NCBI GenBank assembly: GCA_046758005.1
Contig: JBHHZJ010000027.1
Location: 1-34,984 of the forward strand
Direction of reading: 5' to 3'
Source of the DNA: JBHHZJ01 sp046758005
GTDB lineage: Bacteria > Pseudomonadota > Alphaproteobacteria > Kiloniellales > J153
DNA length: 34,984 nucleotides
The notes under the pieces were generated by a model. That model worked only from the letters and a program-made list of their open reading frames with translations. It did not search any database and was not told the DNA's origin. Of the stretch, positions 6,976 to 14,619 are shown in pieces; position 1 is the stretch's first letter, and each line of letters starts with the position of its first letter. The position numbers and the translations under genes are program-made.

Positions 6976-8139
6976 ATGGACATCGAACAGGTCAAGGACG
7001 CGGTCGAGGAACTGGGCCGGACCTGGGCCGCGTTCCGGGACGAGAACAACCGGCGCAACGGCCGCAACGAAGAGGCGCTGGCCAAGATGAACGCGCGCAT
7101 GGACCAGCTCGAAGCCGCGATCCGGCGCGCCAACCGCGCCGCGGCCGCGCCCGGCGGCCGGCCGGACTACGGACCGGAGGCGAAGGCCTACTTCGACTAC
7201 CTGAGGTACGGCACGCGCGACGAGCCGAATTCGGCCCGCGAGGCGTTGTCGCGCGAGGAGATGAAGGCGCTGACCGTGGGCGCCGATCCGACCGCGGGCT
7301 ACCTGGCGCCGGTCGAGTTCGCCCGCGAGATCATCAAGGGCGAGGTCGAGTTCTCGCCGCTGAGGACCGTGGCGCGGGTGCGCCAGACCTCGCGGCGCGC
7401 CCTGCAGATGCCGAAGCGCCGGGGCACCTTCGGCGCCGTGTGGACCGCCGAGGCCGCGACCCGGACCGAGACCGAGGGCCTGACCTACGGGCTCGAGGAA
7501 TTCCCGACGCACGAGCTCTACGCGCTCGTCGACGTCTCCGAGCAGATGATGGAGGACTCCGAGTTCAACCTCGAGGAGGAGCTTCAGCAGGAGTTCGCCG
7601 AGCAGTTCGCGGTCACCGAGGGCGCGGCCTTCGTCAACGGGGACGGGGCGGGCAAGCCGGAGGGCCTGCTGCAAGTCGCCCAAGTGGCCGAGACCGTCAG
7701 CGGCAGCGCCGGTTCAATCGCGGACGCGAGCGGCCAGGCCAACGGCCTCATCGACCTTTACCACGGGCTCAAGACCGGCTACGCGCTTCAGGGCACCTGG
7801 CTGCTCAACCGCAAGACCTTGGGCGAGGCCCGCAAGCTGAAGGACGGCCAGAACAACTACGTCTGGCAGCCGGGCCTGGCCAACGGGATCCCCAACACGA
7901 TCCTGGGCCAGCCGTATCTCGAGGTCCCGGACATGCCCGACGTGGCCGCCGGGGCGTTCCCCGTCGTCTTCGGCGACATCCGCCGCGCCTACACCATCGT
8001 CGACCGCATCAACCTGTCGGTGCTGCGCGACCCGTTCACGCAGGCGACCAACGGCAACGTCCGCTTCATCGCGCGCCGGCGCGTCGGCGGCCAGGTCGTG
8101 CTCGCCGAGGCGATCCGCAAGCTCAAGGTCGGCGCGTAA
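6976..8139 (+). CDS. HK97-family major capsid protein
   Basis: The product is 387 residues. Residues 1-60 are a charged, coiled-coil-forming segment, the delta domain that acts as built-in scaffold and is removed by the protease. The remainder is the HK97 fold: GADPTAGYLAPVEFAREIIKG near 100, the E-loop region RRALQMPKRRGTFGAVW near 140, and the A/P-domain segments WLLNRKTLGEARKLKD and FGDIRRAYTIVDR. GCAGGAGGG lies upstream of ATG 6976. Cleavage probably occurs just after the Ala/Gly-rich linker near residues 57-64; this is inferred from family practice. Confidence 0.95.
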   Translation: MDIEQVKDAVEELGRTWAAFRDENNRRNGRNEEALAKMNARMDQLEAAIRRANRAAAAPGGRPDYGPEAKAYFDYLRYGTRDEPNSAREALSREEMKALTVGADPTAGYLAPVEFAREIIKGEVEFSPLRTVARVRQTSRRALQMPKRRGTFGAVWTAEAATRTETEGLTYGLEEFPTHELYALVDVSEQMMEDSEFNLEEELQQEFAEQFAVTEGAAFVNGDGAGKPEGLLQVAQVAETVSGSAGSIADASGQANGLIDLYHGLKTGYALQGTWLLNRKTLGEARKLKDGQNNYVWQPGLANGIPNTILGQPYLEVPDMPDVAAGAFPVVFGDIRRAYTIVDRINLSVLRDPFTQATNGNVRFIARRRVGGQVVLAEAIRKLKVGA

Positions 8140-8153
8140 GGAGGGCTTCAGTC

Positions 8154-8603
8154 ATGACCATGCGTGACCTTCACGACAACATCGCGACCGTGGTGGCGGT
8201 GGCGCCGCAGACCATCGCGGGGGCCAACCTGCAATCGGGCAACATCGACCTGCAAGGTTTCAACTCGGCCGAGATCGTGGTCGCCCTGGGCGACATCGAC
8301 GAGCTTGGCGGCTCGCCGGTGGGTTCGGCCAAGGTCGAGCTGAAACTGGAGCACGCCGACGACGACGGCACCGGAAACCCCGGCGCCTTCGGCAACGTGA
8401 CCCTTGCCGAGGTGATCGGGCCGGCGAGCGTGACGGGCGGTATCGTGGGCTCGACCACGAACGACAACGCGGTGCGCATCGAGGTCGGCTACCTCGGCGA
8501 CAAGCGCTTCATCCGGGCGACGCTGGTGCCCACGGGCCTGACCAACGGCGGGCCGGTCTGCGCGCTCGTGCTCAAGGGCCATCCGCGCCACGCGCCGCAG
8601 TGA
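8154..8603 (+). CDS. Phage structural protein of unknown role, downstream of capsid gene
   Basis: The product is 149 residues. It contains LQGFNSAEIVVALGDID, a central beta-rich segment, and a VGYLGDKRFIRATLVP segment ending GHPRHAPQ, a pattern seen in small proteins encoded directly after the capsid gene in many siphophages. Such proteins are thought to be virion components (decoration or neck), but the exact role is not established. Its start lies 15 bp after the capsid stop with GGAGGG between them, so it is likely co-transcribed with the capsid gene. It ends just before a strong terminator-like hairpin. Confidence 0.75.
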   Translation: MTMRDLHDNIATVVAVAPQTIAGANLQSGNIDLQGFNSAEIVVALGDIDELGGSPVGSAKVELKLEHADDDGTGNPGAFGNVTLAEVIGPASVTGGIVGSTTNDNAVRIEVGYLGDKRFIRATLVPTGLTNGGPVCALVLKGHPRHAPQ

Positions 8604-8627
8604 TGCGCACGGGCCTCCCTGCGACTT

Positions 8628-8657
8628 CGGCGGGGCGCGACGCCCCGCCGGTTCTTT
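8628..8657 (+). terminator. Strong intrinsic-terminator-like hairpin
   Basis: CGGCGGGGCG at 8628-8637 pairs perfectly with CGCCCCGCCG at 8641-8650 through a CGA loop, followed by GTTCTTT. It would end or attenuate the capsid transcript after the high-demand capsid genes. Confidence 0.75.
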
Positions 8658-8677
8658 CGCTCCCGTCCGAACCCCCT

Positions 8678-8721
8678 GATACCGATGGACGCACGAGGTG
8701 ACTCGGGCGCTCATCGGTATC
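8678..8721. promoter_or_regulatory. 10-bp inverted repeat, operator-like
   Basis: GATACCGATG at 8678-8687 is matched by CATCGGTATC at 8712-8721 with a 24-bp spacer. The arms are perfect, no T-run follows, and the site lies 73 bp before the next gene, which suits a regulator-binding site or a mRNA structure after the terminator. Confidence 0.5.
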
Positions 8722-8794
8722 GGCGCGCCGGGTTGGCCTCGGGCGGCGGCGCGCAAACACGGGATGAGACATCCCGATGCGGGAGTTCTAGACC

Positions 8795-9112
8795 ATGGCG
8801 ACCCTGTTCGACCGGCTGGTCGGCAACCTGTCTTCCGCCGAGGCGGATCGGAAAATTCCGGTGCACGCCTTCACGGCGGCGTTGCAGGAGTGGCAGGACG
8901 GCGCGATCGCCCGCGCCGACGTGGTCGCCGGCTTCGGCCTGGTTGCGGCCGACGACGCGGACCTCGACTGGATGAAGGCCAGGTTCGCTGCCTCCGCCGA
9001 TAAGGCGCACTTCGTCTCGGTGCTCGAGCAGGCGCTGATCCTCGCCGAGTCGCGCCTGTTCGGCTACAACGTCAAGGCGACCTTCGCGGCCCGGATCAAC
9101 GGGCTCGCCTGA
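8795..9112 (+). CDS. Small conserved-type phage protein, unknown function
   Basis: The product is 105 residues, largely helical, with the segment VHAFTAALQEWQDGAIARADVVAGFGL and a second helix pair SVLEQALILAESRLFGYN. Proteins with this layout occur next to fibre or structural genes in alphaproteobacterial phages, but I do not recognise a named family. A GCGGGAG ribosome binding site lies upstream of ATG 8795. Its stop overlaps the start of the following fibre-type gene by one base, so the two are translationally coupled. Confidence 0.7.
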   Translation: MATLFDRLVGNLSSAEADRKIPVHAFTAALQEWQDGAIARADVVAGFGLVAADDADLDWMKARFAASADKAHFVSVLEQALILAESRLFGYNVKATFAARINGLA

Positions 9113-11031
9113 TGGCGGTCAAGTTCGCCCCCGTCCGCCTGGCGCAGCCCGCGGCGACCGGCGACCAGGACTTCACCGCCGATCTCGGCGGGACGACGCC
9201 CAACGCCGTCCTGTTCCTGGTCACCGAGGGCTCGCTCGACGGGACGCCGGCCGACGGCGCGGCGATCTGCCTCGGCGCGGCGACGGGCGCGACCCAGCGC
9301 TGGCACTTCGGCGGGGCGAGCCGCCATGCGCTCGCGACCACCGACACGCGGCGCTGGGCCAACAACACCTCGTGCATCAGAGTCAAGGACGGGGCCGGCA
9401 ACCTCAAGTGCGAGGCCGACTTCGTCAAGTTCCTGAGCACCGCGGACACCGGCGACGGCACGACCGGCGCGAGGATCAACTGGTCTTCGGCGGACGCCGT
9501 CGGCCGGCTGGTCACCTGCCTGTTGATCGTGTGCGACAACGCGCGGGCCGGCGACGCGCAACTGGGAAACGTCGACGTCGCGACCGACGTGACCGCCCCG
9601 GGGTTCCGGCCCAGCGACGTGCTGGTGGGCAACATCAACACCGGCTTCGGCCCCGGCGCGGGCGAATGGTATTGGAGCCTGGGGATCGCCCACGACGCCG
9701 GCGCGGTGGTCGATCAGCGCGGCTTTTCCTTCCGTTCGCGCGACAACCGGGCGACCGGCTCGCCGCAGGCGGAGCTTTACGGAAGCCGGGCGGGCGGCGT
9801 GCTCGACACCCTCGGGATCGAGATTTCGGCCTTCGACGCGCAGGGCTTCTCGGCGACGCCGCGCCTGGCCAGCGCCAACTTCCCGATCTGTTATCTGGCG
9901 CTCGACTTCGGCACGCGCGCCTCCTGGGTCGGCGGCGTGGACTCCCCGACCGCGACGGGGAACAGGGCGGAGACCGCTCCCGGCTTCAAGCCGCAGCTCG
10001 TGCTCGAATTCGCGACCATGCTGCAAAGCCTGGATACGAGGATCGTCACGGGCGACGCGGGCGCGTTCGCCCTGTCGCTGTTCACCGACGCGGCGGAGTT
10101 CTGCAACGCGGCCGCCGAGGAGGACGCGGCGGCGACTACGAACAACCAGGCGCTGTCCGACGACCAGGCGATCAACCTCGACGACCACACCGGGGCGACG
10201 GCGTTCGACGCCACGTTCGTGTCGTTCGACGCCAACGGATGGACGCTCAACTTCTCGGCCGCCGACGCGACCCTGCGCAAGTGGTTCGCCTTCGCCGTCG
10301 AAGCCGAGGCCGGCGGGGCCGCGACCAAGACGGTCGCCTCCGCTCTCGAAGCGGCCGTCCAGGAGCAGCTTGCGCTGACCGCCTCGCTCAACGCCGGCAT
10401 TGCGCGGCGCGCGACGCCGGCGGCGTTCGCCGATGCGGCGCTGGCGCGCCTCGTCGCGATGACCGCCGAGCTCGAAGCGGGAATTCAGACGGTTCGAACC
10501 GCACAGGCCGGTCTACAGGCGGCCGTGCAGGGCGCCGCCGAAAAGCCGGCGGTCCTGGACGGCGTCCTGCAGGCGGCGCAGACGTTGACGGGCGCGATCG
10601 AGGCCGCCGTGAGCCGGGCCTTCGTCATGGCCGCATCGCTGGACGCGAACCTGACCGGGGAAGGGATCAAGGTCCTCGCGGCTTCGCTCGACGCGGCCGT
10701 GCGCAAGCTCGTGCCGGTGGCCGCCGGCCTGGATGCCGCCGTGCGGGAGGCGCGCGCGACCCTGGCCGGTGTGGATGCGGCCGTGGCGCTGGAGAGCGGG
10801 CTGGCGGCGGTGCTGGACGGCGTCGCGAAGCGCGCGGCGCTCTTGGCGGGCGTCGGGCTCGAGGCGGCGCTGCGCGGCACGACGGATTTCTCCGCGGCGC
10901 TCGACGCCGTGATCGGCGCGGTGGTCCTGCCGGGCCGGACCCGAACCTTCGTGGTCCCGGCGCGCGGCGGCCATTCGGTGCACGGCGATGTCCGGACCCT
11001 GGTGGTTCCGGCCGGCAACAGGAGGCATTGA
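9112..11031 (+). CDS. Large fibre-type structural protein with Ala-rich LDAAV repeats
   Basis: The product is 639 residues. Residues 1-400 are beta-rich and contain two similar halves, each with a PGF(R/K)P segment (APGFRPSDVLVGN, APGFKPQLVLEF) and a Phe-Ser/Asp-Ala-G-F/W motif, suggesting an internal duplication. Residues about 407-605 are degenerate 15-20-residue repeats centred on Leu-Asp-Ala-Ala-Val or close variants, strongly helical and probably a coiled coil or trimer shaft. The C-terminus has RTFVVPA and RTLVVPA, a motif common at the end of phage minor structural proteins. No catalytic motif is seen. The gene sits between the capsid and connector genes, upstream of a fiber-tail adaptor-like gene, which supports a virion fibre or spike role. 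Confidence 0.75.
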   Translation: MAVKFAPVRLAQPAATGDQDFTADLGGTTPNAVLFLVTEGSLDGTPADGAAICLGAATGATQRWHFGGASRHALATTDTRRWANNTSCIRVKDGAGNLKCEADFVKFLSTADTGDGTTGARINWSSADAVGRLVTCLLIVCDNARAGDAQLGNVDVATDVTAPGFRPSDVLVGNINTGFGPGAGEWYWSLGIAHDAGAVVDQRGFSFRSRDNRATGSPQAELYGSRAGGVLDTLGIEISAFDAQGFSATPRLASANFPICYLALDFGTRASWVGGVDSPTATGNRAETAPGFKPQLVLEFATMLQSLDTRIVTGDAGAFALSLFTDAAEFCNAAAEEDAAATTNNQALSDDQAINLDDHTGATAFDATFVSFDANGWTLNFSAADATLRKWFAFAVEAEAGGAATKTVASALEAAVQEQLALTASLNAGIARRATPAAFADAALARLVAMTAELEAGIQTVRTAQAGLQAAVQGAAEKPAVLDGVLQAAQTLTGAIEAAVSRAFVMAASLDANLTGEGIKVLAASLDAAVRKLVPVAAGLDAAVREARATLAGVDAAVALESGLAAVLDGVAKRAALLAGVGLEAALRGTTDFSAALDAVIGAVVLPGRTRTFVVPARGGHSVHGDVRTLVVPAGNRRH

Positions 11032-11032
11032 C

Positions 11033-11584
11033 ATGGCGGCAACCGTGATCGTCAACGAGTACAACGGCGCCGCGCCCGGCACCAAGACGAACAAGACCTC
11101 GGGCACGGTGCGCTTCAAGAACGCCGACGACGCCAACGTCGACCTGAACGACCCGCTCGTGGTTCCGAGCGCCGGGCAGGAGTACTCGTTCGAGAAATGG
11201 CTGCGCCTGCAGATCGCCGGCGGCACGTTCACGCAGATCAGCAATCTGCGCGCCTATTCCGACGGGGCCAACAACTTCGGCGCCGGCATCAAGGCCTGGT
11301 ACGCCGTCAGCGGCGTCTACATGCAGCCGGTCGTGCCCGACGAGGCCGCCGACCCGCCGCAATCGGCCGCCGCGGGCTCGCCGGTCGAGAACATGGCCGA
11401 CCTCTTCACCGCCACGCAGGCCAGCCCCATCGACCTCGACGGCATCAACGTCGGGCCGTTCACGGACGGCTCGCCGGCCGAGGAGATCGGCGACTTCCTG
11501 GTCCTGGTCCTGGAGGTGGAGCCGGCGGCGAGCCAGGGCGTGCTGGCCGCCGAGACGCTCACCTTCGCCTACGACGAGATCTGA
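11033..11584 (+). CDS. Putative phage structural protein, unknown function
   Basis: The product is 183 residues, beta-rich, without signal peptide or membrane segment. It starts two bases after the stop of the large fibre-type gene with an AGGAGG ribosome binding site. Motifs such as YSFEKWLRLQIAGG and ISNLRAYSDG, then LVLVLEVEPAASQG, resemble tail or fibre accessory proteins of phages, but no named family is recognised. Its place in the fibre block supports a virion role. Confidence 0.65.
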   Translation: MAATVIVNEYNGAAPGTKTNKTSGTVRFKNADDANVDLNDPLVVPSAGQEYSFEKWLRLQIAGGTFTQISNLRAYSDGANNFGAGIKAWYAVSGVYMQPVVPDEAADPPQSAAAGSPVENMADLFTATQASPIDLDGINVGPFTDGSPAEEIGDFLVLVLEVEPAASQGVLAAETLTFAYDEI

Positions 11585-11593
11585 CGAGATCTG

Positions 11594-11872
11594 ATGGGTC
11601 AAGGCCAGACGTTGCCGCCGGGCGCGGCCGAGTTCGAGATTCGCGGCGCCGACGGCGCGGAGCAGCACGCCGCCAACGGACATGTCGCGATGACGCTCTA
11701 CCCCGACGGGCCCTCGCGCATGCGCAAGCGCAACGCCATCAAGCACGCCTGCACCCCACGGGCGCGCAGGATCCAGTGGCTGTACGCCGAGCTCGACGGC
11801 GTGCGCTGCTACGTCAACGACGACGGCGGCATGGTCCACATCGTGCTGACCAAACGGGACCTCTACCCCTGA
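11594..11872 (+). CDS. Small phage protein, unknown function
   Basis: The product is 92 residues. The C-terminal half, KHACTPRARRIQWLYAELDGVRCYVNDDGG in two parts, is likely a small beta-sheet domain; the end TKRDLYP resembles small proteins coded next to fibre adaptors in other phages. Its stop overlaps the next start by one base (TGATG). A short direct repeat AGATCTGA lies at its upstream junction. Confidence 0.6.
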   Translation: MGQGQTLPPGAAEFEIRGADGAEQHAANGHVAMTLYPDGPSRMRKRNAIKHACTPRARRIQWLYAELDGVRCYVNDDGGMVHIVLTKRDLYP

Positions 11873-12156
11873 TGCCCTACCGACTGATCGACCCCGACGA
11901 GACGCTGGACTACGCCTGCGACTGGACCCCTTTCCTGGCCGACGCCGGCAGCCCGGGCGACACCATCCAGACCAGCGCCTGGTCCGTCGTGCCCGCCGGG
12001 CCCGTGCTGTCGAACCAGAACCTCGGCGGCGCCGTGACGACGGTGTTCGTCTCCGGCGCGCAGGCGGGCCAGGTCTACCGCCTGACCAACCGCATCGTCA
12101 CGGCCCAGGGCCGCACCGCCGAACGGAGCTGGACGCTCAGATGCGAGAACCGCTGA
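11872..12156 (+). CDS. Phage fiber-tail adaptor-like protein
   Basis: The product is 94 residues. The N-terminal DPDETLDYACDWTPFLADAG and the C-terminal VYRLTNRIVTAQGRTAERSW segments match the pattern of small Ig-like proteins annotated as fiber-tail adaptors, which usually read Asp-Pro-Asp-x-x-x-Asp-Tyr followed by Asp-Trp. Ig-type beta-sandwich is expected. It follows the other fibre-block genes and overlaps the head-tail connector gene by 16 bp, so it is expressed with the head completion genes. The name rests on recollection of family features rather than on a search. Confidence 0.65.
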   Translation: MPYRLIDPDETLDYACDWTPFLADAGSPGDTIQTSAWSVVPAGPVLSNQNLGGAVTTVFVSGAQAGQVYRLTNRIVTAQGRTAERSWTLRCENR

Positions 12157-12791
12157 GACTGGCCCTGACCACGGCGCCGGCGCGGCTGCCCGTGGGCCTC
12201 GACGAGATCAAGGCGCAGCTCCGCCTGGAGGACGACCAGACCGCCGAGGACGCCGTGGCGATGGGGGTGGTGCGCACGGCGGTGGAGGCGTGCGAGGATT
12301 TCACCGCCCGGGCGCTCATCACCCAGACCTGGACCCTGTTCCGCGACCGCTGGCCGGGCGCGCGCGGGGACGCGTGGCCGCGCGAAGGCCTGAGCCAAGG
12401 CGTCGAGCGCCGCGGGGCGGGGCGCGCCCTGTCGCTTCCCAGGCCGCCGTTGCAGGCCATCGTCCACGTCAAGACCTTCGACGAGAACGACGTCGAAGCC
12501 GTGTGGCCGACGGCCAACTATTTCGCCGACACCGCGAGCGAGCCGGGCCGGCTCGTCGCGCGCACCGGCCGGACCCTTCCGACGCCGGGCCGCGCCGCCA
12601 ACGGCATCGAGGTGCGCTTCGTGGCCGGCTACGGCGGCGATGCCGCCGACGTGCCGGAGCCGCTGCGCCAGGGCGTCCTGCGGCTCGCCGCCTACCTGTT
12701 CGAGAACCGCGGCGACCGCGCCGTCGAGACCGCCGTTCACGGCTCGGGCGCGGCGGCGCTGTGGCAGCCGTTCAAGGTGCAACGGCTGTGA
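12141..12791 (+). CDS. Head-tail connector protein (phiE125 gp8 type)
   Basis: The product is 216 residues. It has the DEIKAQLRLEDDQTAEDA N-terminal segment, the ACEDFTARALITQTWTL helix, a central ALSLPRPPLQAI segment and the C-terminal LRQGVLRLAAYLFENRGD helix. These are characteristic of gp6/gp8-type adaptors that sit under the portal. The GTA counterpart is the RcGTA gp6-type connector. It overlaps both neighbours by a few bases, implying coupled translation with the head closure gene. Confidence 0.9.
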   Translation: MREPLRLALTTAPARLPVGLDEIKAQLRLEDDQTAEDAVAMGVVRTAVEACEDFTARALITQTWTLFRDRWPGARGDAWPREGLSQGVERRGAGRALSLPRPPLQAIVHVKTFDENDVEAVWPTANYFADTASEPGRLVARTGRTLPTPGRAANGIEVRFVAGYGGDAADVPEPLRQGVLRLAAYLFENRGDRAVETAVHGSGAAALWQPFKVQRL

Positions 12792-13120
12792 TCGGCCGCC
12801 TGCGCCACCGGCTGACGATCCAGGCGGAAAACCCGGCGGCGGACGCCGGCGGCGGGCAGGGCGCCGACCCGTGGGCCGATCCGATCACGGTGGCGACCGT
12901 GTGGGGGCGCGTCGAGCCGCTGACCGGCGGCGAGCGCCTGCGCGCCATGCAGGTCCAGGACCGGCTGAGCCACCGGATCACGATCCGCCACCGGCCCGGG
13001 ATCACGCCGAGGATGCGCATCGTCTTCGGCGCCCGCGTCTTCAACGTCCGGGCCGTGATCAACCCGGAAGAGCGCGACCGCGTCCTCGAGCTGCTGTGCG
13101 AGGAGGGGGTGGCGGCGTGA
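12788..13120 (+). CDS. Phage head closure (stopper) protein
   Basis: The product is 110 residues, SPP1 gp16/head-tail joining family. Hallmarks are the start IGRLRHRLTIQ, then WGRVEPLTGGERLRAMQ and SHRITIRHRPGITPRMRI, ending with a VLELLCEEGV strand. It closes the head after packaging. The GTG start overlaps the previous stop (GTGA), and its end is 22 bp before the next gene. Confidence 0.92.
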   Translation: MIGRLRHRLTIQAENPAADAGGGQGADPWADPITVATVWGRVEPLTGGERLRAMQVQDRLSHRITIRHRPGITPRMRIVFGARVFNVRAVINPEERDRVLELLCEEGVAA

Positions 13121-13128
13121 GCCAGGTG

Positions 13129-13142
13129 TCAGGGATCAGGAA
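13129..13142 (+). repeat. Two TCAGGNA heptamers abutting a start codon
   Basis: TCAGGGA and TCAGGAA lie end to end directly before ATG 13143 and seem to supply its ribosome binding site (AGGGA, AGGA). A near copy, TCAGGGATCGGAATGCG, occurs at 21348-21364 after the tape measure gene. The two intergenic spots share no coding role, so they look like copies of a small repeat family. Confidence 0.5.
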
Positions 13143-13556
13143 ATGCGTGTCCGGATCAGGGTTGCGGGAAGGAACCGCCTGGAGGCGAAGCTGCGGCGCG
13201 TGTCCGCGGCGGTCGAGCGCGCCGTCGCCGGGGCGGTGCAGGCGGGCGCGGCGGACGTGCGCGAGGCGGCCCGGGAGCTGCTCGACCAGCCGCGGGCCGG
13301 TGGGCCGTCTGCCCCGGGCGAGCCGCCGCGCAAGCAAAGCGGCCGGCTGCGCGACAACATCTTCGTTCGATCCACCGACGACGGCCTCGGCGCCGAGGTG
13401 GGCACCGACCTCGACTACGGCGCGCACCTGGAGTTCGGCACGCAGAAGATGGCCGCGCGGCCGTGGCTGCTCCCGGCCTTCGAGGCCGCAAAGCCCAGGA
13501 TCAGGGCGCGCATCGCCGCTGCGGTGCGCGAGGCACTGAACCGCGCTACGCCGTGA
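13143..13556 (+). CDS. HK97 gp10-like tail/neck protein
   Basis: The product is 137 residues. It has the family features of HK97-gp10 proteins: an N-terminal helix, the segment PRAGGPSAPGEPPRKQSGRL, a LDYGAHLEFGTQKMAARPWLLPAF signature and a C-terminal helix. This protein is a component of the tail/neck assembly and lies next to the head closure gene, as is usual. The preceding 22 bp carry the TCAGGGA repeat. Confidence 0.9.
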   Translation: MRVRIRVAGRNRLEAKLRRVSAAVERAVAGAVQAGAADVREAARELLDQPRAGGPSAPGEPPRKQSGRLRDNIFVRSTDDGLGAEVGTDLDYGAHLEFGTQKMAARPWLLPAFEAAKPRIRARIAAAVREALNRATP

Positions 13557-13571
13557 TCGAGGACAAAGAGC

Positions 13572-13985
13572 ATGAGCGCAGACAGCCAATGGCCCCTGCA
13601 GCAGGCGGTCCACGCCGCGCTGAGCGGGGACGCCGCCCTGCGGGCCTTGCTCGGCGGCCCGGCGCGGGTCTTCGACCACGTGCCGCAAGGCGGCGCGTTT
13701 CCCTACGTCGTGATCGGCGAGGCGACCTCCGGCCCGTTCGACGGCAAGACCGAGAACGGCATGGAGCAGACGCTGACCATCCACACGTGGTCGCGCTACC
13801 GCGGCCTGAAGGAGACCAAGGAGATCATGGCCGCGGTGGCCGCCGCCCTCGACGGGCAGGGCCTCGCGCTCGCCGGGCACGCGCTGGTCCTGCTGCGCTT
13901 CGCCTTTGGCGCCACCTTCCTCGACCCCGACGGCCTGACCCGCCACGGCGTGCAGCGCTTCAGGGCGGTGACGCAGGCGCCATAG
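13572..13985 (+). CDS. DUF3168 tail completion (terminator) protein
   Basis: The product is 137 residues. It has LQQAVHAALSGDAALRALLGG at the N-terminus and FPYVVIGEATSGPFDGKTENG followed by a QTLTIHTWSRY segment, hallmarks of DUF3168/gp17-like tail completion proteins that cap the tail tube and join it to the head. In most clusters the major tail protein follows immediately; here Block C separates them by about 5 kb. ATG 13572 has GAGG upstream. Confidence 0.92.
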   Translation: MSADSQWPLQQAVHAALSGDAALRALLGGPARVFDHVPQGGAFPYVVIGEATSGPFDGKTENGMEQTLTIHTWSRYRGLKETKEIMAAVAAALDGQGLALAGHALVLLRFAFGATFLDPDGLTRHGVQRFRAVTQAP

Positions 13986-13989
13986 GGCG

Positions 13990-14619
13990 GTGACGTTCTG
14001 GACCGCCCCGCGCCTGTGGCCGGGCGCGACGGTCGCCTGCCTGGGCGGCGGGCCGAGCCTGGCCCAAGGGCAGGTCGATGCCGTGCGCGGCAGGTGCCGC
14101 GTCGTCGCGGTCAACGACGCCTGGCGCCTCGCCCCCTGGGCCGACGTGCTCTACGGGTGCGACTGGCGCTGGTGGCAAAGGAACAACGGCGCTCCGGAAT
14201 TCTGCGGCATTAAGGTCACGCTGTCGAACAGCCTGGGCCACCTGGACGAATGGCCCGGAATCAAGGTGCTGGAAAACACCGGCATCGAGGGAATCGAGCT
14301 TAGGCCCACGGGCCTGCGCACCGGGCGCAACGGCGGCTATCAGGCGATCAACCTGGCGGTCCACTTCGGCGCCAAGCGGATCGTCCTGCTCGGCTACGAC
14401 ATGAAGCCGGACCGGGCCGGCCGCACCCACTGGTTCGGCGACCACGAGGATTGGCCGACGCGGCCGACGATCTTCCGCGATGTCTTCCTGCCCCACTTCG
14501 AAGGCCTGGCCCGGGCGCTCGACGAGCTTGGCGTCGCGGTCGTCAACTGCACGCCCGGCAGCGCGCTCGACGCCTTTCCGAGGGCGGCCCTGGAGGAGGC
14601 GCTCGCCGAGCGCCTATAG
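13990..14619 (+). CDS. GGGPSL Rossmann protein (DUF115/GT42-like), putative glycan transferase
   Basis: The product is 209 residues. LGGGPSL near residues 19-25 is a glycine-rich nucleotide-binding loop like that of DUF115 (motility accessory factor) and CstI/GT42 sialyltransferase-like proteins, which use NDP/CMP sugars. Next come VAVNDAWRLAPWADVLYGCD and the NGGYQAINLAVHFGAKRIVLLGYDM segment, which matches the fold pattern of these proteins, and a HWFGDHEDW stretch. Similar proteins occur in phages, mostly of unknown role. The GTG start lies 5 bp after the DUF3168 gene stop. Transfer of a sugar is inference from fold and neighbours. Confidence 0.65.
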   Translation: MTFWTAPRLWPGATVACLGGGPSLAQGQVDAVRGRCRVVAVNDAWRLAPWADVLYGCDWRWWQRNNGAPEFCGIKVTLSNSLGHLDEWPGIKVLENTGIEGIELRPTGLRTGRNGGYQAINLAVHFGAKRIVLLGYDMKPDRAGRTHWFGDHEDWPTRPTIFRDVFLPHFEGLARALDELGVAVVNCTPGSALDAFPRAALEEALAERL

